From Oscillospiraceae bacterium (GTDB lineage Bacteria; Bacillota; Clostridia; Oscillospirales; Acutalibacteraceae), in assembly GCA_015065975.1 (NCBI GenBank), contig SVPG01000007.1:21790-85789 (forward strand): a stretch of 64,000 nucleotides of DNA, read 5' to 3'. The notes under the pieces are model-generated. The model was given only the letters and a program-made list of their open reading frames with translations, had not been told where the DNA came from and searched no databases. The translations under genes and the position numbers were made by a program. This document shows positions 44,339 through 52,717 of the stretch, one piece after another (the first letter of the stretch is position 1; each line of letters starts with the position of its first letter).

Positions 44339-45931
44339 TTGACCGAAAACGAAAGAAACAACGCACCGTTCCAGGATCAATACAACCTCCCCCAGGCACA
44401 TCCCATTCCCTCAATGCGCCTCACCGAGCTTATCGAGGTAAGACGCACCGAGAATAATTATTCAAAAAAGCGCCGACCCTCAGCTCCGAGGACCGTCGCT
44501 TCCGCAAAAACATCGACTGCAAAAAAGACGGTTGTCTATATTCTCATAGCCGCTGTCACCGCCGCGGTAATTATTCTCGCTCTCTGGATCATCGGCTCAA
44601 ACACCGCAGCCTCCGATTACTCAAAGGAGATGCTCAACGGCTCAAGCATCGCTCTGCCGAGAAGTGCACAGTACGCTTCCGCACAGGGGTCCGAGAATGT
44701 GACGGTTGACGCTGAAGGCGCCGTCTATCCTCCAAAAAGCTTTGGCGGCGGTTTCTGGTCGGTTGTGCGGCTCGGCATGGAGAAGGTTTCCTCCGTCATG
44801 AAACCTGTCGCTCCCACGAGCGAGGTCGAGGCAGGTGCCGAATACATCAGTGTCGGTCGTTTCCTTCGTGAAGATGCCGACGCGAAATTTGTCACCGATA
44901 TGTCAAAGCTCGACACGTCCGTTCCCGGATGTTATCAGATAGAGCTCGATGTAAACGGAAAAATTTACACATCGCTTCTTTTCGTTGTGGATACCGTACC
45001 TCCCACGGCAGTTGCGTCCAACACCGTAGCTTATACGGGCACACCAATCGACGCTATGAAATGCTTCTCCGACATCGTCGACGAAACAGCCGTCACGGCA
45101 TCATTCGAGACTCAGCCCGATTTCTCCGTACCCGCTCAGTTCCCTGTCAGGGTCATTCTTGAGGACGCAGGCAAAAACCGCGTGGTATACGAGATCCAGC
45201 TCACCGTAATGGACGATATCGAACCGCCCGTCATCAGCGGTGCCGCAGACCGTCAGGCAATTGTCGGCGATACCGTTTCCTACAAGGAGGGCGTCACCGT
45301 ACACGACAACAAGGACGGAAGCAATGTCGCTCTCAACGTCGATATCTCCGCTGTCAATTCGACCGCTGCAGGCAGATATCCCGTAGTCTATTCCGCAACC
45401 GATTCAACAGGTCTTTCTTCTTCGGTCACGGTTTATTTCACCTTCATCACAGCGGGTGAGCTCCAGCTTATCGAGGAGCTTGACAGACTGGTAACTCCCA
45501 TCTACAACAGCATCACAAACGATTCAATGACCCTGCGCGAAAAAGCCCGCGCGATTTATAACTGGACAAAGTACAACATCAGCTATTCAGGCTATTCCGA
45601 CAAGACAAACTGGCGCAAGGACGCTGTCAGAGGTCTGAAACAGCGCAGCGGCGACTGCTTCACATACTTTGCCATTTCAAAGGCATTGCTCGAAAAAGCA
45701 GGTATCCCCAACATCGATGTCACAAAGATATACAAACCCGGTCGTTCAAGACATTACTGGAGCCTTATCGATGTCGGTACAGGCTGGTATCATTATGACT
45801 CCACACAGTGGGTTTACAAAAATTCCGATCTCTTCATGCTTACCGATGCCCAGCTTCTCGCCTTCTCGCAGAGACATGGCAACAGTCACGATTTTGACAG
45901 GTCGCTCTATCCCGCCACTCCCGCAAGCTGA
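44339..45931 (+). CDS. Membrane-anchored Ig-like/transglutaminase-like protein
   Basis: About 530 residues: a basic/Pro-rich cytoplasmic N-terminus (~1-58), one membrane helix (~60-85), an extracytoplasmic region with two Ig-like folds (around VDTVPPTAVASNTV and DDIEPPVISGAADRQAIVGD, the latter of the DUF5011/Ig type) and a C-terminal transglutaminase/protease-like domain. Its catalytic triad is visible: Cys in SGDCFTYFAISKALL, His in SRHYWSLIDVG and Asp in YHYDSTQW. TTG at 44339 is 7 bases from GGCGGTG and preferred to GTG at 44330. It is next to the dlt-like operon and may act on the cell wall or on surface proteins; the substrate is unknown. Confidence 0.78.
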   Translation: MTENERNNAPFQDQYNLPQAHPIPSMRLTELIEVRRTENNYSKKRRPSAPRTVASAKTSTAKKTVVYILIAAVTAAVIILALWIIGSNTAASDYSKEMLNGSSIALPRSAQYASAQGSENVTVDAEGAVYPPKSFGGGFWSVVRLGMEKVSSVMKPVAPTSEVEAGAEYISVGRFLREDADAKFVTDMSKLDTSVPGCYQIELDVNGKIYTSLLFVVDTVPPTAVASNTVAYTGTPIDAMKCFSDIVDETAVTASFETQPDFSVPAQFPVRVILEDAGKNRVVYEIQLTVMDDIEPPVISGAADRQAIVGDTVSYKEGVTVHDNKDGSNVALNVDISAVNSTAAGRYPVVYSATDSTGLSSSVTVYFTFITAGELQLIEELDRLVTPIYNSITNDSMTLREKARAIYNWTKYNISYSGYSDKTNWRKDAVRGLKQRSGDCFTYFAISKALLEKAGIPNIDVTKIYKPGRSRHYWSLIDVGTGWYHYDSTQWVYKNSDLFMLTDAQLLAFSQRHGNSHDFDRSLYPATPAS

Positions 45932-45945
45932 CGAGACCTGAATGA

Positions 45946-45977
45946 AAGGAGTTTTCAGCACAAGCTCGTATGAAAAC
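45946..45977 (+). promoter_or_regulatory. Hairpin over the racemase start codon
   Basis: GTTTTCA (45951-45957) is complementary to TGAAAAC (45971-45977), which includes the TG of the start codon at 45970. AAGGA (45946-45950) lies immediately before the hairpin. The structure could either bring a distant ribosome site near the start or block it. Confidence 0.35.
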
Positions 45978-46683
45978 TTTAGGAATAATCGGTGGAGTCG
46001 GACCTCTGGCAACAGCATATTTCCTTGATATGCTCATTCGTATGACCGATGCCGAGACCGACCAGCAGCACCCCGAAATGATAATTTACAACGCTCCGTC
46101 CATACCGGACAGGACCGCATATATTCTCGGCAGAAGCGAAGAAAGCCCTCTTCCGAAGGTTATCTCAATCGCAAAACAGCTCGAGCAGCAGGGCGTCTCC
46201 CACATCGCAACCCCCTGCATAACCCTTCATCGCTTTCATGATGAGATAAATCGGGAGACTTCGATTCCCATCATAAACGCCGTTGCCGAGGCTGACGAAT
46301 ATCTCGCTTCAAACGGTATTGAGACCGTCGGCATCATGGCGACCGACGGAAGCGTACAGGGCGGCGTTTTCGAACGCTTTTTCAAAAAAACAAAAAGGGT
46401 TTATCCGTCCGAAGAGATGCAGGCATACGTTATGGACATAATCTATAAATGCGTCAAGAGCGGCAGACCCGTCGACATGGATAAATTCAGAGCTGTCGCC
46501 GACGAGCTTCGCCGAAACGGCGCTCAATGCATAATTCTCGGCTGCACGGAGCTCTCGGTTGTCAAGCGCGACTGCGGTATCGGCGCGGGGTTCCTTGACG
46601 CAATGGAGCTTCTCGCGCTGCGCTCGCTTGAGATGTGCGGCGCTCCCATAAAGTCCGAATGCTTTGACCTTATAACAAAATAG
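45970..46683 (+). CDS. Aspartate/glutamate-family amino-acid racemase
   Basis: A 237-residue PLP-independent racemase. The two catalytic cysteines are ATPCITLH (~residue 78) and LGCTELSVV (~residue 193); IGGVGPLATAYFL opens the protein. The usual Cys-Asn-Thr around the first Cys is here Cys-Ile-Thr, so substrate binding may differ. Predicted product: D-Asp, D-Glu or a related D-amino acid. The nearest AAAGGAG is 19 bases upstream of the ATG and a hairpin covers the start codon (separate entry). Head gene of a dlt-like operon, suggesting that it provides the amino acid used there. Confidence 0.82.
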   Translation: MKTLGIIGGVGPLATAYFLDMLIRMTDAETDQQHPEMIIYNAPSIPDRTAYILGRSEESPLPKVISIAKQLEQQGVSHIATPCITLHRFHDEINRETSIPIINAVAEADEYLASNGIETVGIMATDGSVQGGVFERFFKKTKRVYPSEEMQAYVMDIIYKCVKSGRPVDMDKFRAVADELRRNGAQCIILGCTELSVVKRDCGIGAGFLDAMELLALRSLEMCGAPIKSECFDLITK

Positions 46684-46716
46684 ACCTTCACATTTTTTCG
46701 AAAGAAGGAAATGAAT

Positions 46717-48222
46717 ATGCAGACAAATCTTCTCGAATATCTCGACGCGACGGTTTTGCGCGTCCCCGACAAGCTTGCCTTCTCCGACGGCGAGACCTCG
46801 CTCACCTTCAGCGAGCTTGATTCGATTTCCCGTTCCATCGGTTCGCGTCTTGCCTCCGACGGAATATACGGCAAACCCGTAGTTGTTTTTATGGACAAGT
46901 CTCCTCGCGCTGTCGCTTCATTTTTCGGCGTACTTCGCGGCGGCTGCTACTACGTCCCGCTCGACAGCGAGATGCCCTCACACCGAATCGAGCTTATCCT
47001 GAAGAGTCTCGGTGCGGGCGCTGCGATATGCGACGCTTCGGGCGCCGAAACGCTCAGAACATTCGGGTTTGATGCCCCTGTCTACAGTTTCGACGATATC
47101 AGGGATTCTGAGATCGTCGGCGACGCTCTCGCCTCAATACGCGACAGAGCGATAGACACGGACGCGGCATACATCGTCTTTACCTCCGGTTCCACCGGAA
47201 TACCGAAGGGCGTATGCGCCTGTCACAGGTCGGTAATCGATTATATCGAGCATCTCTCCGAAGTTCTCGAGGTTTCCGAGGACACCGTTTTCGGCAATCA
47301 GACTCCGCTCTATTTTGACGCCTGTCTCAAGGAGCTCTATCCCACCCTCAAATTCGGCGCAACAACATATCTCATTCCGAAAACACTCTTTATGATGCCG
47401 ATTCCTCTTGTTGAATTCCTCAACAAGTATAAGATCAACACTGTCTGCTGGGTCGTTTCCGCTCTGACGCTCATCTCTTCGCTCGGAGCTCTCGACAAGG
47501 TCGTTCCCGCGCATCTGCACACGGTCGCCTTTGGCAGCGAGGTGTTCCCAATAAAGCAGTTCAACCGCTGGCGCGAGGCTCTTCCCGACGCTCAGTTCAT
47601 CAACCTTTACGGTCCCACCGAGGCTACGGGCATGAGCTGTTTCTACAAGGTCGACAGAGATTTTGTCGAGGGTGAGGCAATCCCCATCGGTCGACCCTTC
47701 CCCAACACGGGCATAATTCTTCTCGACGACGAAGGCAAGCCCGCAAACGAAGGTGAGCTTCTTATCCGCGGAACCCCCGTCACGCTCGGCTATTACAACG
47801 ATCCCGAGCGAACAGCCGAGGCTTTCGTTCAGAATCCTCTCAATCCGCATTATCCCGAGCTTGTTTATAAAACGGGCGATATTATAAAGTACAACGATCG
47901 CGGCGAGCTTGTCTTTGTTTCCCGCAAGGATCATCAGATAAAGCATATGGGTCACCGCATCGAGCTCGGTGAGATCGAGCTTATTGCCAACACCTGCGAG
48001 GGTGTCAGCTCCGCCTGCTGCATATTCGACAGCGAAAAGAAGAAGCTCGTTCTTTACTATGTCGGAACGGTTCCCTCAGGCGATGTGGTCGCTTTCATAC
48101 GTGAAAAGCTCCCGCGCTACATGGCTCCCAACAAGGTAATTGCTCTCGACACCATGCCGCTCACGGCAAACGGCAAGATCGACCGCAAGCTCATCATGCA
48201 GAACTATCTCGGCGGCAAGTAA
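46717..48222 (+). CDS. dltA: DltA-like amino-acid adenylation enzyme (D-alanine ligase family)
   Basis: A 501-residue stand-alone adenylation domain that should activate an amino acid with ATP and load it on the carrier encoded next. Motifs: FTSGSTGIPKG (A3), LYFDACLKELYPTL (A4), NLYGPTEATGMSC (A5), YKTGDI (A7), DHQIKHMGHRIELGEIE (A8) and the C-terminal Lys in LTANGKIDRK (A10). The Asp that holds the amino group in DltA is kept (FDA). At the position of the D-Ala-pocket Cys269 of Bacillus cereus DltA (FCGE) this protein has FGSE, i.e. Gly. ATG at 46717 (7 bases from AAGGA) is preferred to 46711. The symbol reflects the family, not proven D-Ala specificity. Confidence 0.82.
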   Translation: MQTNLLEYLDATVLRVPDKLAFSDGETSLTFSELDSISRSIGSRLASDGIYGKPVVVFMDKSPRAVASFFGVLRGGCYYVPLDSEMPSHRIELILKSLGAGAAICDASGAETLRTFGFDAPVYSFDDIRDSEIVGDALASIRDRAIDTDAAYIVFTSGSTGIPKGVCACHRSVIDYIEHLSEVLEVSEDTVFGNQTPLYFDACLKELYPTLKFGATTYLIPKTLFMMPIPLVEFLNKYKINTVCWVVSALTLISSLGALDKVVPAHLHTVAFGSEVFPIKQFNRWREALPDAQFINLYGPTEATGMSCFYKVDRDFVEGEAIPIGRPFPNTGIILLDDEGKPANEGELLIRGTPVTLGYYNDPERTAEAFVQNPLNPHYPELVYKTGDIIKYNDRGELVFVSRKDHQIKHMGHRIELGEIELIANTCEGVSSACCIFDSEKKKLVLYYVGTVPSGDVVAFIREKLPRYMAPNKVIALDTMPLTANGKIDRKLIMQNYLGGK

Positions 48223-48265
48223 TTTCCGTCTTTGATATACAAACAAGAGAAAGGATTTGTAAATT

Positions 48266-48502
48266 ATGGAATTTTCCGAACTTCTGGAGATACTCTCCGA
48301 CCTTCATCCCGAGGTTGATTTCGAGACCGCAGAGAAGCTTTTCGACAACAAGATCCTCGATTCGTTCGATGTTGTAACCATCATCACAGAGGTCGGCAGC
48401 GAATTCGACATTCAGATCCCCGCCGATCAGATCGTTCCCGAAAACTTCAACAGCGCAAAGGCTTTGTATGACCTCATCTGCAGAATAGAGGACGACGAAT
48501 AA
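48266..48502 (+). CDS. dltC: DltC-like carrier protein
   Basis: A 78-residue acyl-carrier-type protein. The phosphopantetheine attachment Ser33 lies in KILDSFDVVTIITEV (DSxx form). The fold is an acidic four-helix bundle (EVGSEFDIQIPADQIVPENF). It carries the amino acid activated by the DltA-like enzyme as a thioester to the membrane protein DltB. SD AAAGGA at 10 bases. Located between dltA- and dltB-like genes with 43 bp before and 1 bp after. Confidence 0.9.
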   Translation: MEFSELLEILSDLHPEVDFETAEKLFDNKILDSFDVVTIITEVGSEFDIQIPADQIVPENFNSAKALYDLICRIEDDE

Positions 48503-48503
48503 T

Positions 48504-50096
48504 ATGCTGTTCACATCATACAGCTTCATATTTTTCATTCTTGCAGTATTTTTCCTGTACTACACAATTCCGAAAGGGTCGCGCTGGCCCTTTCTTCTTT
48601 GTGCGAGCTACATATTCTATTTCATAGCCGATCCCGTTTTCCCTCTTTTCATTCTCGCAACAACGGCGATAACCTATTTTGCGGCTATCAGAATCGGAAA
48701 GCTGCACGATGAACAGTCGGCCTATCTCAAGGCTAACAAAGCGGCGCTGTCATCGGACGAAAAGAAGGCCTACAAGGCTAAAATGGATAAACGTCGTACC
48801 CTCTGGTACATACCGTCGCTGCTGGTCGGTTTCGGCATACTTGCCGTTATCAAATACACAAACTTCGTCATATTCAACGTAAACTCCATACTGACGGGTT
48901 TCGGCGGTCAGCCGCTCTCATTCGTGACGCTGATTCTGCCGATGGGTATTTCGTTCTACACCTTCCAGTCGATGGGATATCTTATCGACGTCAAGCGCAA
49001 GAAGTATGCTCCCGAACGCAATTTCTTCAAATTTGCGCTCTTTGTATCCTTCTTCCCGCAGCTTGTACAGGGACCGATCAGCCGATTCGACGATCTCGCA
49101 AAGACCCTCTTTGCGGGCAACGATTTTGACTCAAAGGTCTTTTCACACGGAATCCGCCGCATACTGTGGGGCTTTTTCAAAAAGGTCGTCATTGCCGACC
49201 GTATGCTGATCGCTGTCAACGAGCTCATTGACAAGCCCGAGGAATATCGCGGTATGTACGTCGTGCTTCTGATGCTCTTCTATGCGATCGAGCTCTATGC
49301 CGATTTCACGGGCGGTATCGACATCACGATCGGTGTTGCCGAAGCGCTCGGCATTACCGTCAAGGAGAACTTCGAGCGTCCGTATTTTTCGAAAAATATC
49401 GAAGAATACTGGAGAAGATGGCATATCACAATGGGTACGTGGTTCCGCGATTACATCTTCTATCCGCTCTCGATATCCACCTTTATGCAGAAGCTTTCGA
49501 AGAAATCGAGAGAGAAGCTCGGACCGAAGCTCGGCAAAAAGATACCCGTTTATCTTGCAACGCTTATCGTATGGTTTGCAACAGGTATATGGCACGGCGC
49601 AAGCTGGAACTTTATCGTATGGGGTCTTCTCAACGGCGTGGTCATCATAATCTCGCAGGAATGCTCGCCGCTCTATGCAAAATTCCACGAGAAGTTCCCG
49701 AAGGTCGCAGATACCTTCATCTACCGCAGCTTTACCGTTGCCCGCACCTTCTGGCTCATGTGCGCTCTGCGCCTGCTTGACTGTTACAGAGATGTTCCTC
49801 TTACCTTCGGTATGTTCGGCAGCATCTTCACAACCTTCAACTGGGGCGGTCTTTTCTCGGGCGCTCTCACAAACCTCGGACTTACTCTCGAGGACTATAT
49901 CATAATCCTCATCGGCTGTGCTGTTATGCTCGGCGCAAGCCTTCTGTCGAGAAGCCGTCCCATGCGCGACAGGATCGACGCCATGCCGTTCGCTCTTCGC
50001 AGCGGACTGTGCCTTCTTATGTTCCTCGCGATACTGGTATTCGGCGCTTACGGAACGGGCTACGACGCATCGCAGTTTATCTACAACCAATTTTAA
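48504..50096 (+). CDS. dltB: DltB-like membrane O-acyltransferase (MBOAT)
   Basis: A 530-residue polytopic membrane protein of the MBOAT family that moves the carrier-bound amino acid across the membrane. The family signature is EEYWRRWHITMGTWFRDYIFYPL and the catalytic-type His follows in ATGIWHGASWNFIVWGL. An unusual Lys/Ala-rich cytoplasmic loop is at residues ~72-95. It begins one base after the dltC stop; SD GAGG is 12 bases upstream within the previous gene, so coupling is likely. It is longer than Bacillus DltB (~395), closer to AlgI-type MBOATs. Confidence 0.9.
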   Translation: MLFTSYSFIFFILAVFFLYYTIPKGSRWPFLLCASYIFYFIADPVFPLFILATTAITYFAAIRIGKLHDEQSAYLKANKAALSSDEKKAYKAKMDKRRTLWYIPSLLVGFGILAVIKYTNFVIFNVNSILTGFGGQPLSFVTLILPMGISFYTFQSMGYLIDVKRKKYAPERNFFKFALFVSFFPQLVQGPISRFDDLAKTLFAGNDFDSKVFSHGIRRILWGFFKKVVIADRMLIAVNELIDKPEEYRGMYVVLLMLFYAIELYADFTGGIDITIGVAEALGITVKENFERPYFSKNIEEYWRRWHITMGTWFRDYIFYPLSISTFMQKLSKKSREKLGPKLGKKIPVYLATLIVWFATGIWHGASWNFIVWGLLNGVVIIISQECSPLYAKFHEKFPKVADTFIYRSFTVARTFWLMCALRLLDCYRDVPLTFGMFGSIFTTFNWGGLFSGALTNLGLTLEDYIIILIGCAVMLGASLLSRSRPMRDRIDAMPFALRSGLCLLMFLAILVFGAYGTGYDASQFIYNQF

Positions 50097-50111
50097 CGAG
50101 AAGGGGCGCGT

Positions 50112-51185
50112 ATGAAAACAAATATAAAAAGAATAATATTTATCGTCGCGGCTCTTCTTGTATGGTGCGGTTCATTCTTTCTTGTCCAGCGCCTGCTCGT
50201 CCCGAAATATATGGACGATCTCATTGAAGGCGCTCTGACCGCGGAATATTACGACGAAACGACCGAGCACGATGTCATATTCATCGGCGACTGTGAGGTA
50301 TACGAGAATTTCTCTCCCATTACTCTCTGGGAGGAATACGGTATAACGAGCTATATTCGCGGCAACGCTCAGCAGCTCATATGGCAGTCCTACTATATGC
50401 TCGAGGACGTGCTCCGATATGAGAAACCCGAGGTCGTTGTGTTCAACGTTCTTTCCATGAAATACGGCGAGCCTCAGAGCGAGGAATACAACCGTCTCGC
50501 ACTCGACGGAATGGAGCTCTCACCCACAAAGATCGAGGCTGTAAACGCTTCGATGACCGAAGATGAAGAGCTCATAACCTACATCTTCCCCCTGCTGCGC
50601 TACCATTCCAGATGGAATCAGCTCTCGGGCGAGGATATCCGTTACATGTTCCGTCACGACAAAATATCTCATAACGGTTTTGTAATGCGCGCAGACGTAA
50701 GAGCCGCGGGCGCAATCCCCGAGCCCGAGCCTCTCGCAGATTACAGCTTTTCCGAAAACTGCTGGAAATATCTCGATATGATGACCGCTCTCTGCCGCGA
50801 AAACGACATCGAGCTCGTACTCATAAAGGCTCCCAGTCTTTACCCCGCGTGGTACGACGAATGGGACGCTCAGATAGTCGAGTATGCCGAGAAGAACGGT
50901 CTTGAATACATCAATCTGCTCGACAAGGTCGATGAAATCGGAATCGACTTCTATTCGCCCGAAACAGCCGACACCTACGACAACGGTCTGCATCTCAATC
51001 TGTCGGGCGCCGAAAAGCTCTCAAGCTATTTCGGAAACTGGCTGCTCACAAAATTTGAACTTTCGGATCACCGCACCGATTCCGAGCTTGCCGCTGTATG
51101 GCAGGAAAAGATCGATTTCTATTATTACATGAAACACGATCAGCTCGAAGAACTCGAAAAATACGGCGAACTGATAAGCTATTAA
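50112..51185 (+). CDS. SGNH-like protein with Cys at the nucleophile position (DltD-like)
   Basis: A 357-residue protein with an N-terminal membrane helix (~8-28) and an extracytoplasmic SGNH/GDSL-type domain, as in DltD and AlgX/AlgJ partners of MBOATs. Block I reads VIFIGDCEVYENFSP: the expected Ser is Cys61. An Asn-containing block (RGNAQQLIW) follows and the terminal block is DNGLHLNLSGAEKLS, with His294 and Asp290. SD AAGGGG at 8 bases. The role is inferred by position: final transfer of the amino acid to a wall polymer outside the membrane. The Ser-to-Cys change may be a thiol nucleophile or loss of activity. Confidence 0.8.
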   Translation: MKTNIKRIIFIVAALLVWCGSFFLVQRLLVPKYMDDLIEGALTAEYYDETTEHDVIFIGDCEVYENFSPITLWEEYGITSYIRGNAQQLIWQSYYMLEDVLRYEKPEVVVFNVLSMKYGEPQSEEYNRLALDGMELSPTKIEAVNASMTEDEELITYIFPLLRYHSRWNQLSGEDIRYMFRHDKISHNGFVMRADVRAAGAIPEPEPLADYSFSENCWKYLDMMTALCRENDIELVLIKAPSLYPAWYDEWDAQIVEYAEKNGLEYINLLDKVDEIGIDFYSPETADTYDNGLHLNLSGAEKLSSYFGNWLLTKFELSDHRTDSELAAVWQEKIDFYYYMKHDQLEELEKYGELISY

Positions 51186-51202
51186 AGAAAGGACATGAAA
51201 TA

Positions 51203-51736
51203 ATGAAAAAGTCTATTTGCATTATCCTTGCATCAATCATGATCGTATGTCTTATGCTGACAGGCTGTGCTCAGACTCCCGCAAGCAGCTCCGGCTCCGC
51301 TGCACCCGCAGCCGACACAACCGACACCGCAGCATACGTCTTCACCTACAACTCCGTTGCAATCCCCATGGATGCACCGGCTGCTCCCATCGTTGCTCAG
51401 CTCGGCGAGCCCCTTTCCTATTTCGAGTCCGAGAGCTGTGCTTTTGAGGGCATCGACAAGACCTATACCTACCAGAGCTTCGTTCTCAACACCTATCCCA
51501 AGGACGGTGTTGACTACGTCTCTTCCGTACGTCTTACAAATGACACCGTATCCACTGCTGAAGGTATCTACATCGGCTCCACTCTTGACAGCGTGAATGC
51601 AGCTTACAGCGGCAGCTTCACCGTCGGCGAGACCGGCTGCTCCTTCAAGGCAGGCAACATGACCCTTTCCTTCATACTTGATGCCGCTACAGGAAACGTA
51701 ACCTCCATCAAGTACAGCTCAAACATAGCACAGTAA
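51203..51736 (+). CDS. Lipoprotein of unknown function at the end of the dlt-like operon
   Basis: A 177-residue predicted lipoprotein. The signal peptide ends in a lipobox LTGC with the modified Cys near residue 21 (MLTGCAQT), followed by a Ser/Ala/Pro-rich tether and a ~130-residue beta-rich domain (YVFTYNSVAIPMDAPAAP, FVLNTYPKDGVDYVSSVRLT). No enzymatic motif is evident. AAAGGA lies 9 bases before the ATG at 51203; a longer open frame upstream overlaps the SGNH gene. It is the last gene before a strong terminator, and would be processed by LspA. Confidence 0.8.
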   Translation: MKKSICIILASIMIVCLMLTGCAQTPASSSGSAAPAADTTDTAAYVFTYNSVAIPMDAPAAPIVAQLGEPLSYFESESCAFEGIDKTYTYQSFVLNTYPKDGVDYVSSVRLTNDTVSTAEGIYIGSTLDSVNAAYSGSFTVGETGCSFKAGNMTLSFILDAATGNVTSIKYSSNIAQ

Positions 51737-51753
51737 TTCTCGTAATACAGACA

Positions 51754-51806
51754 AAGGCTTGACTCTCCGCGGCAGATTGCCGAAGGAAAGTCAAGCCTTG
51801 TTTTTT
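51754..51806 (+). terminator. dlt-like operon terminator
   Basis: 11-bp stem (51754-51764 with 51789-51799) plus inner pairing of CCGCGGCA with TGCCG, followed by GTTTTTTATT. The last codon of the convergent RluA-type gene lies within the stem. Confidence 0.82.
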
Positions 51807-52717
51807 ATTATTTCTTCTGCTTCTTTGACAGCCGCAAGATATGCCGACACGAAATCGTCGCCGAGGATATAAAGCGCTGAAAACTTATCGGAAGAAAAGC
51901 ACACACGCTCATCCGTTACGGGATGGGTGAACCCGAGCACCGCACAGTGAAGAGCCTGCGTTTTGATTATATCGGTACTGCCGCCGTACATATCGTCACC
52001 GATAAGCGGCATATTCATACAGCAGGAAAAATGCGTGCGTATCTGATGCGTTCGTCCCGTGCCAAGTTCTATCTCAAGAAGGGTAAGTCCGTCACGCGAA
52101 TAAACGGCTTTCCAGTGTGTCACGGCACGCTGACCGCCCTCGCCCACCTCACGCTTTATCCCCGGCTCTGCACAGCGGCGGATCGGCGCATCGATGGTTC
52201 CGCTTCCTTCAAGCTCACCCTGACACACGGCATAATAGCGCTTGTCAAAATGCCCGTGAAGACGGGAACAACTGTACGCATTTTTACAGGCAAGAAGAAG
52301 TCCCGTCGTATCGCGGTCGAGTCTGTTGATCGGACGGAATGTTCCCTTTTCGCCTCTCTTTTCAAGATGCGCGGCATACGCATTCGCAAGAGTATCGTCA
52401 AAATGACCCCGCGTGGGATGAACAGGCAGTCCCGCCTGCTTATCGATAATTATTACATCATCATCTTCAAAAACAACGTCGATCGGAATATCGGTCGACA
52501 ACGCAGGGCGTTCGTCCTCCGGAAGAATAAGCACTATCTCTCCACCTGCTCTGACCGGGTCGATCGTCCTGATATGAACACTGTCCATCGTGATTCCGTT
52601 CGGAACACGTTTGAGCTTTGTCACCATGCGCGACGAAACCTGACAGTGTCCGCGCAAAAACCGCCCGACGCAGATTCCATCCTTGTCGGGCGGTACGATA
52701 TATGTGAGTTTGCGCAA
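51791..52717 (-). CDS. RluA-family pseudouridine synthase
   Basis: A 308-residue pseudouridine synthase of the RluA family with an S4-like N-terminus (GRFLRGHCQVSSRMVTKLKR) and the catalytic block INRLDRDTTGLLLACKN (Asp is the nucleophile). ELGTGRTHQIRTHFS is the second family block. It differs from the rluD-like gene at 1.2-2.1 kb and is more like the YjbO/RluE-type paralogues of Firmicutes. The start is TTG at 52717, immediately after the ilvE stop codon (TAA TTG), with GAGGT upstream, implying translational coupling. Confidence 0.85.
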   Translation of the reverse strand: MRKLTYIVPPDKDGICVGRFLRGHCQVSSRMVTKLKRVPNGITMDSVHIRTIDPVRAGGEIVLILPEDERPALSTDIPIDVVFEDDDVIIIDKQAGLPVHPTRGHFDDTLANAYAAHLEKRGEKGTFRPINRLDRDTTGLLLACKNAYSCSRLHGHFDKRYYAVCQGELEGSGTIDAPIRRCAEPGIKREVGEGGQRAVTHWKAVYSRDGLTLLEIELGTGRTHQIRTHFSCCMNMPLIGDDMYGGSTDIIKTQALHCAVLGFTHPVTDERVCFSSDKFSALYILGDDFVSAYLAAVKEAEEIIKNKA

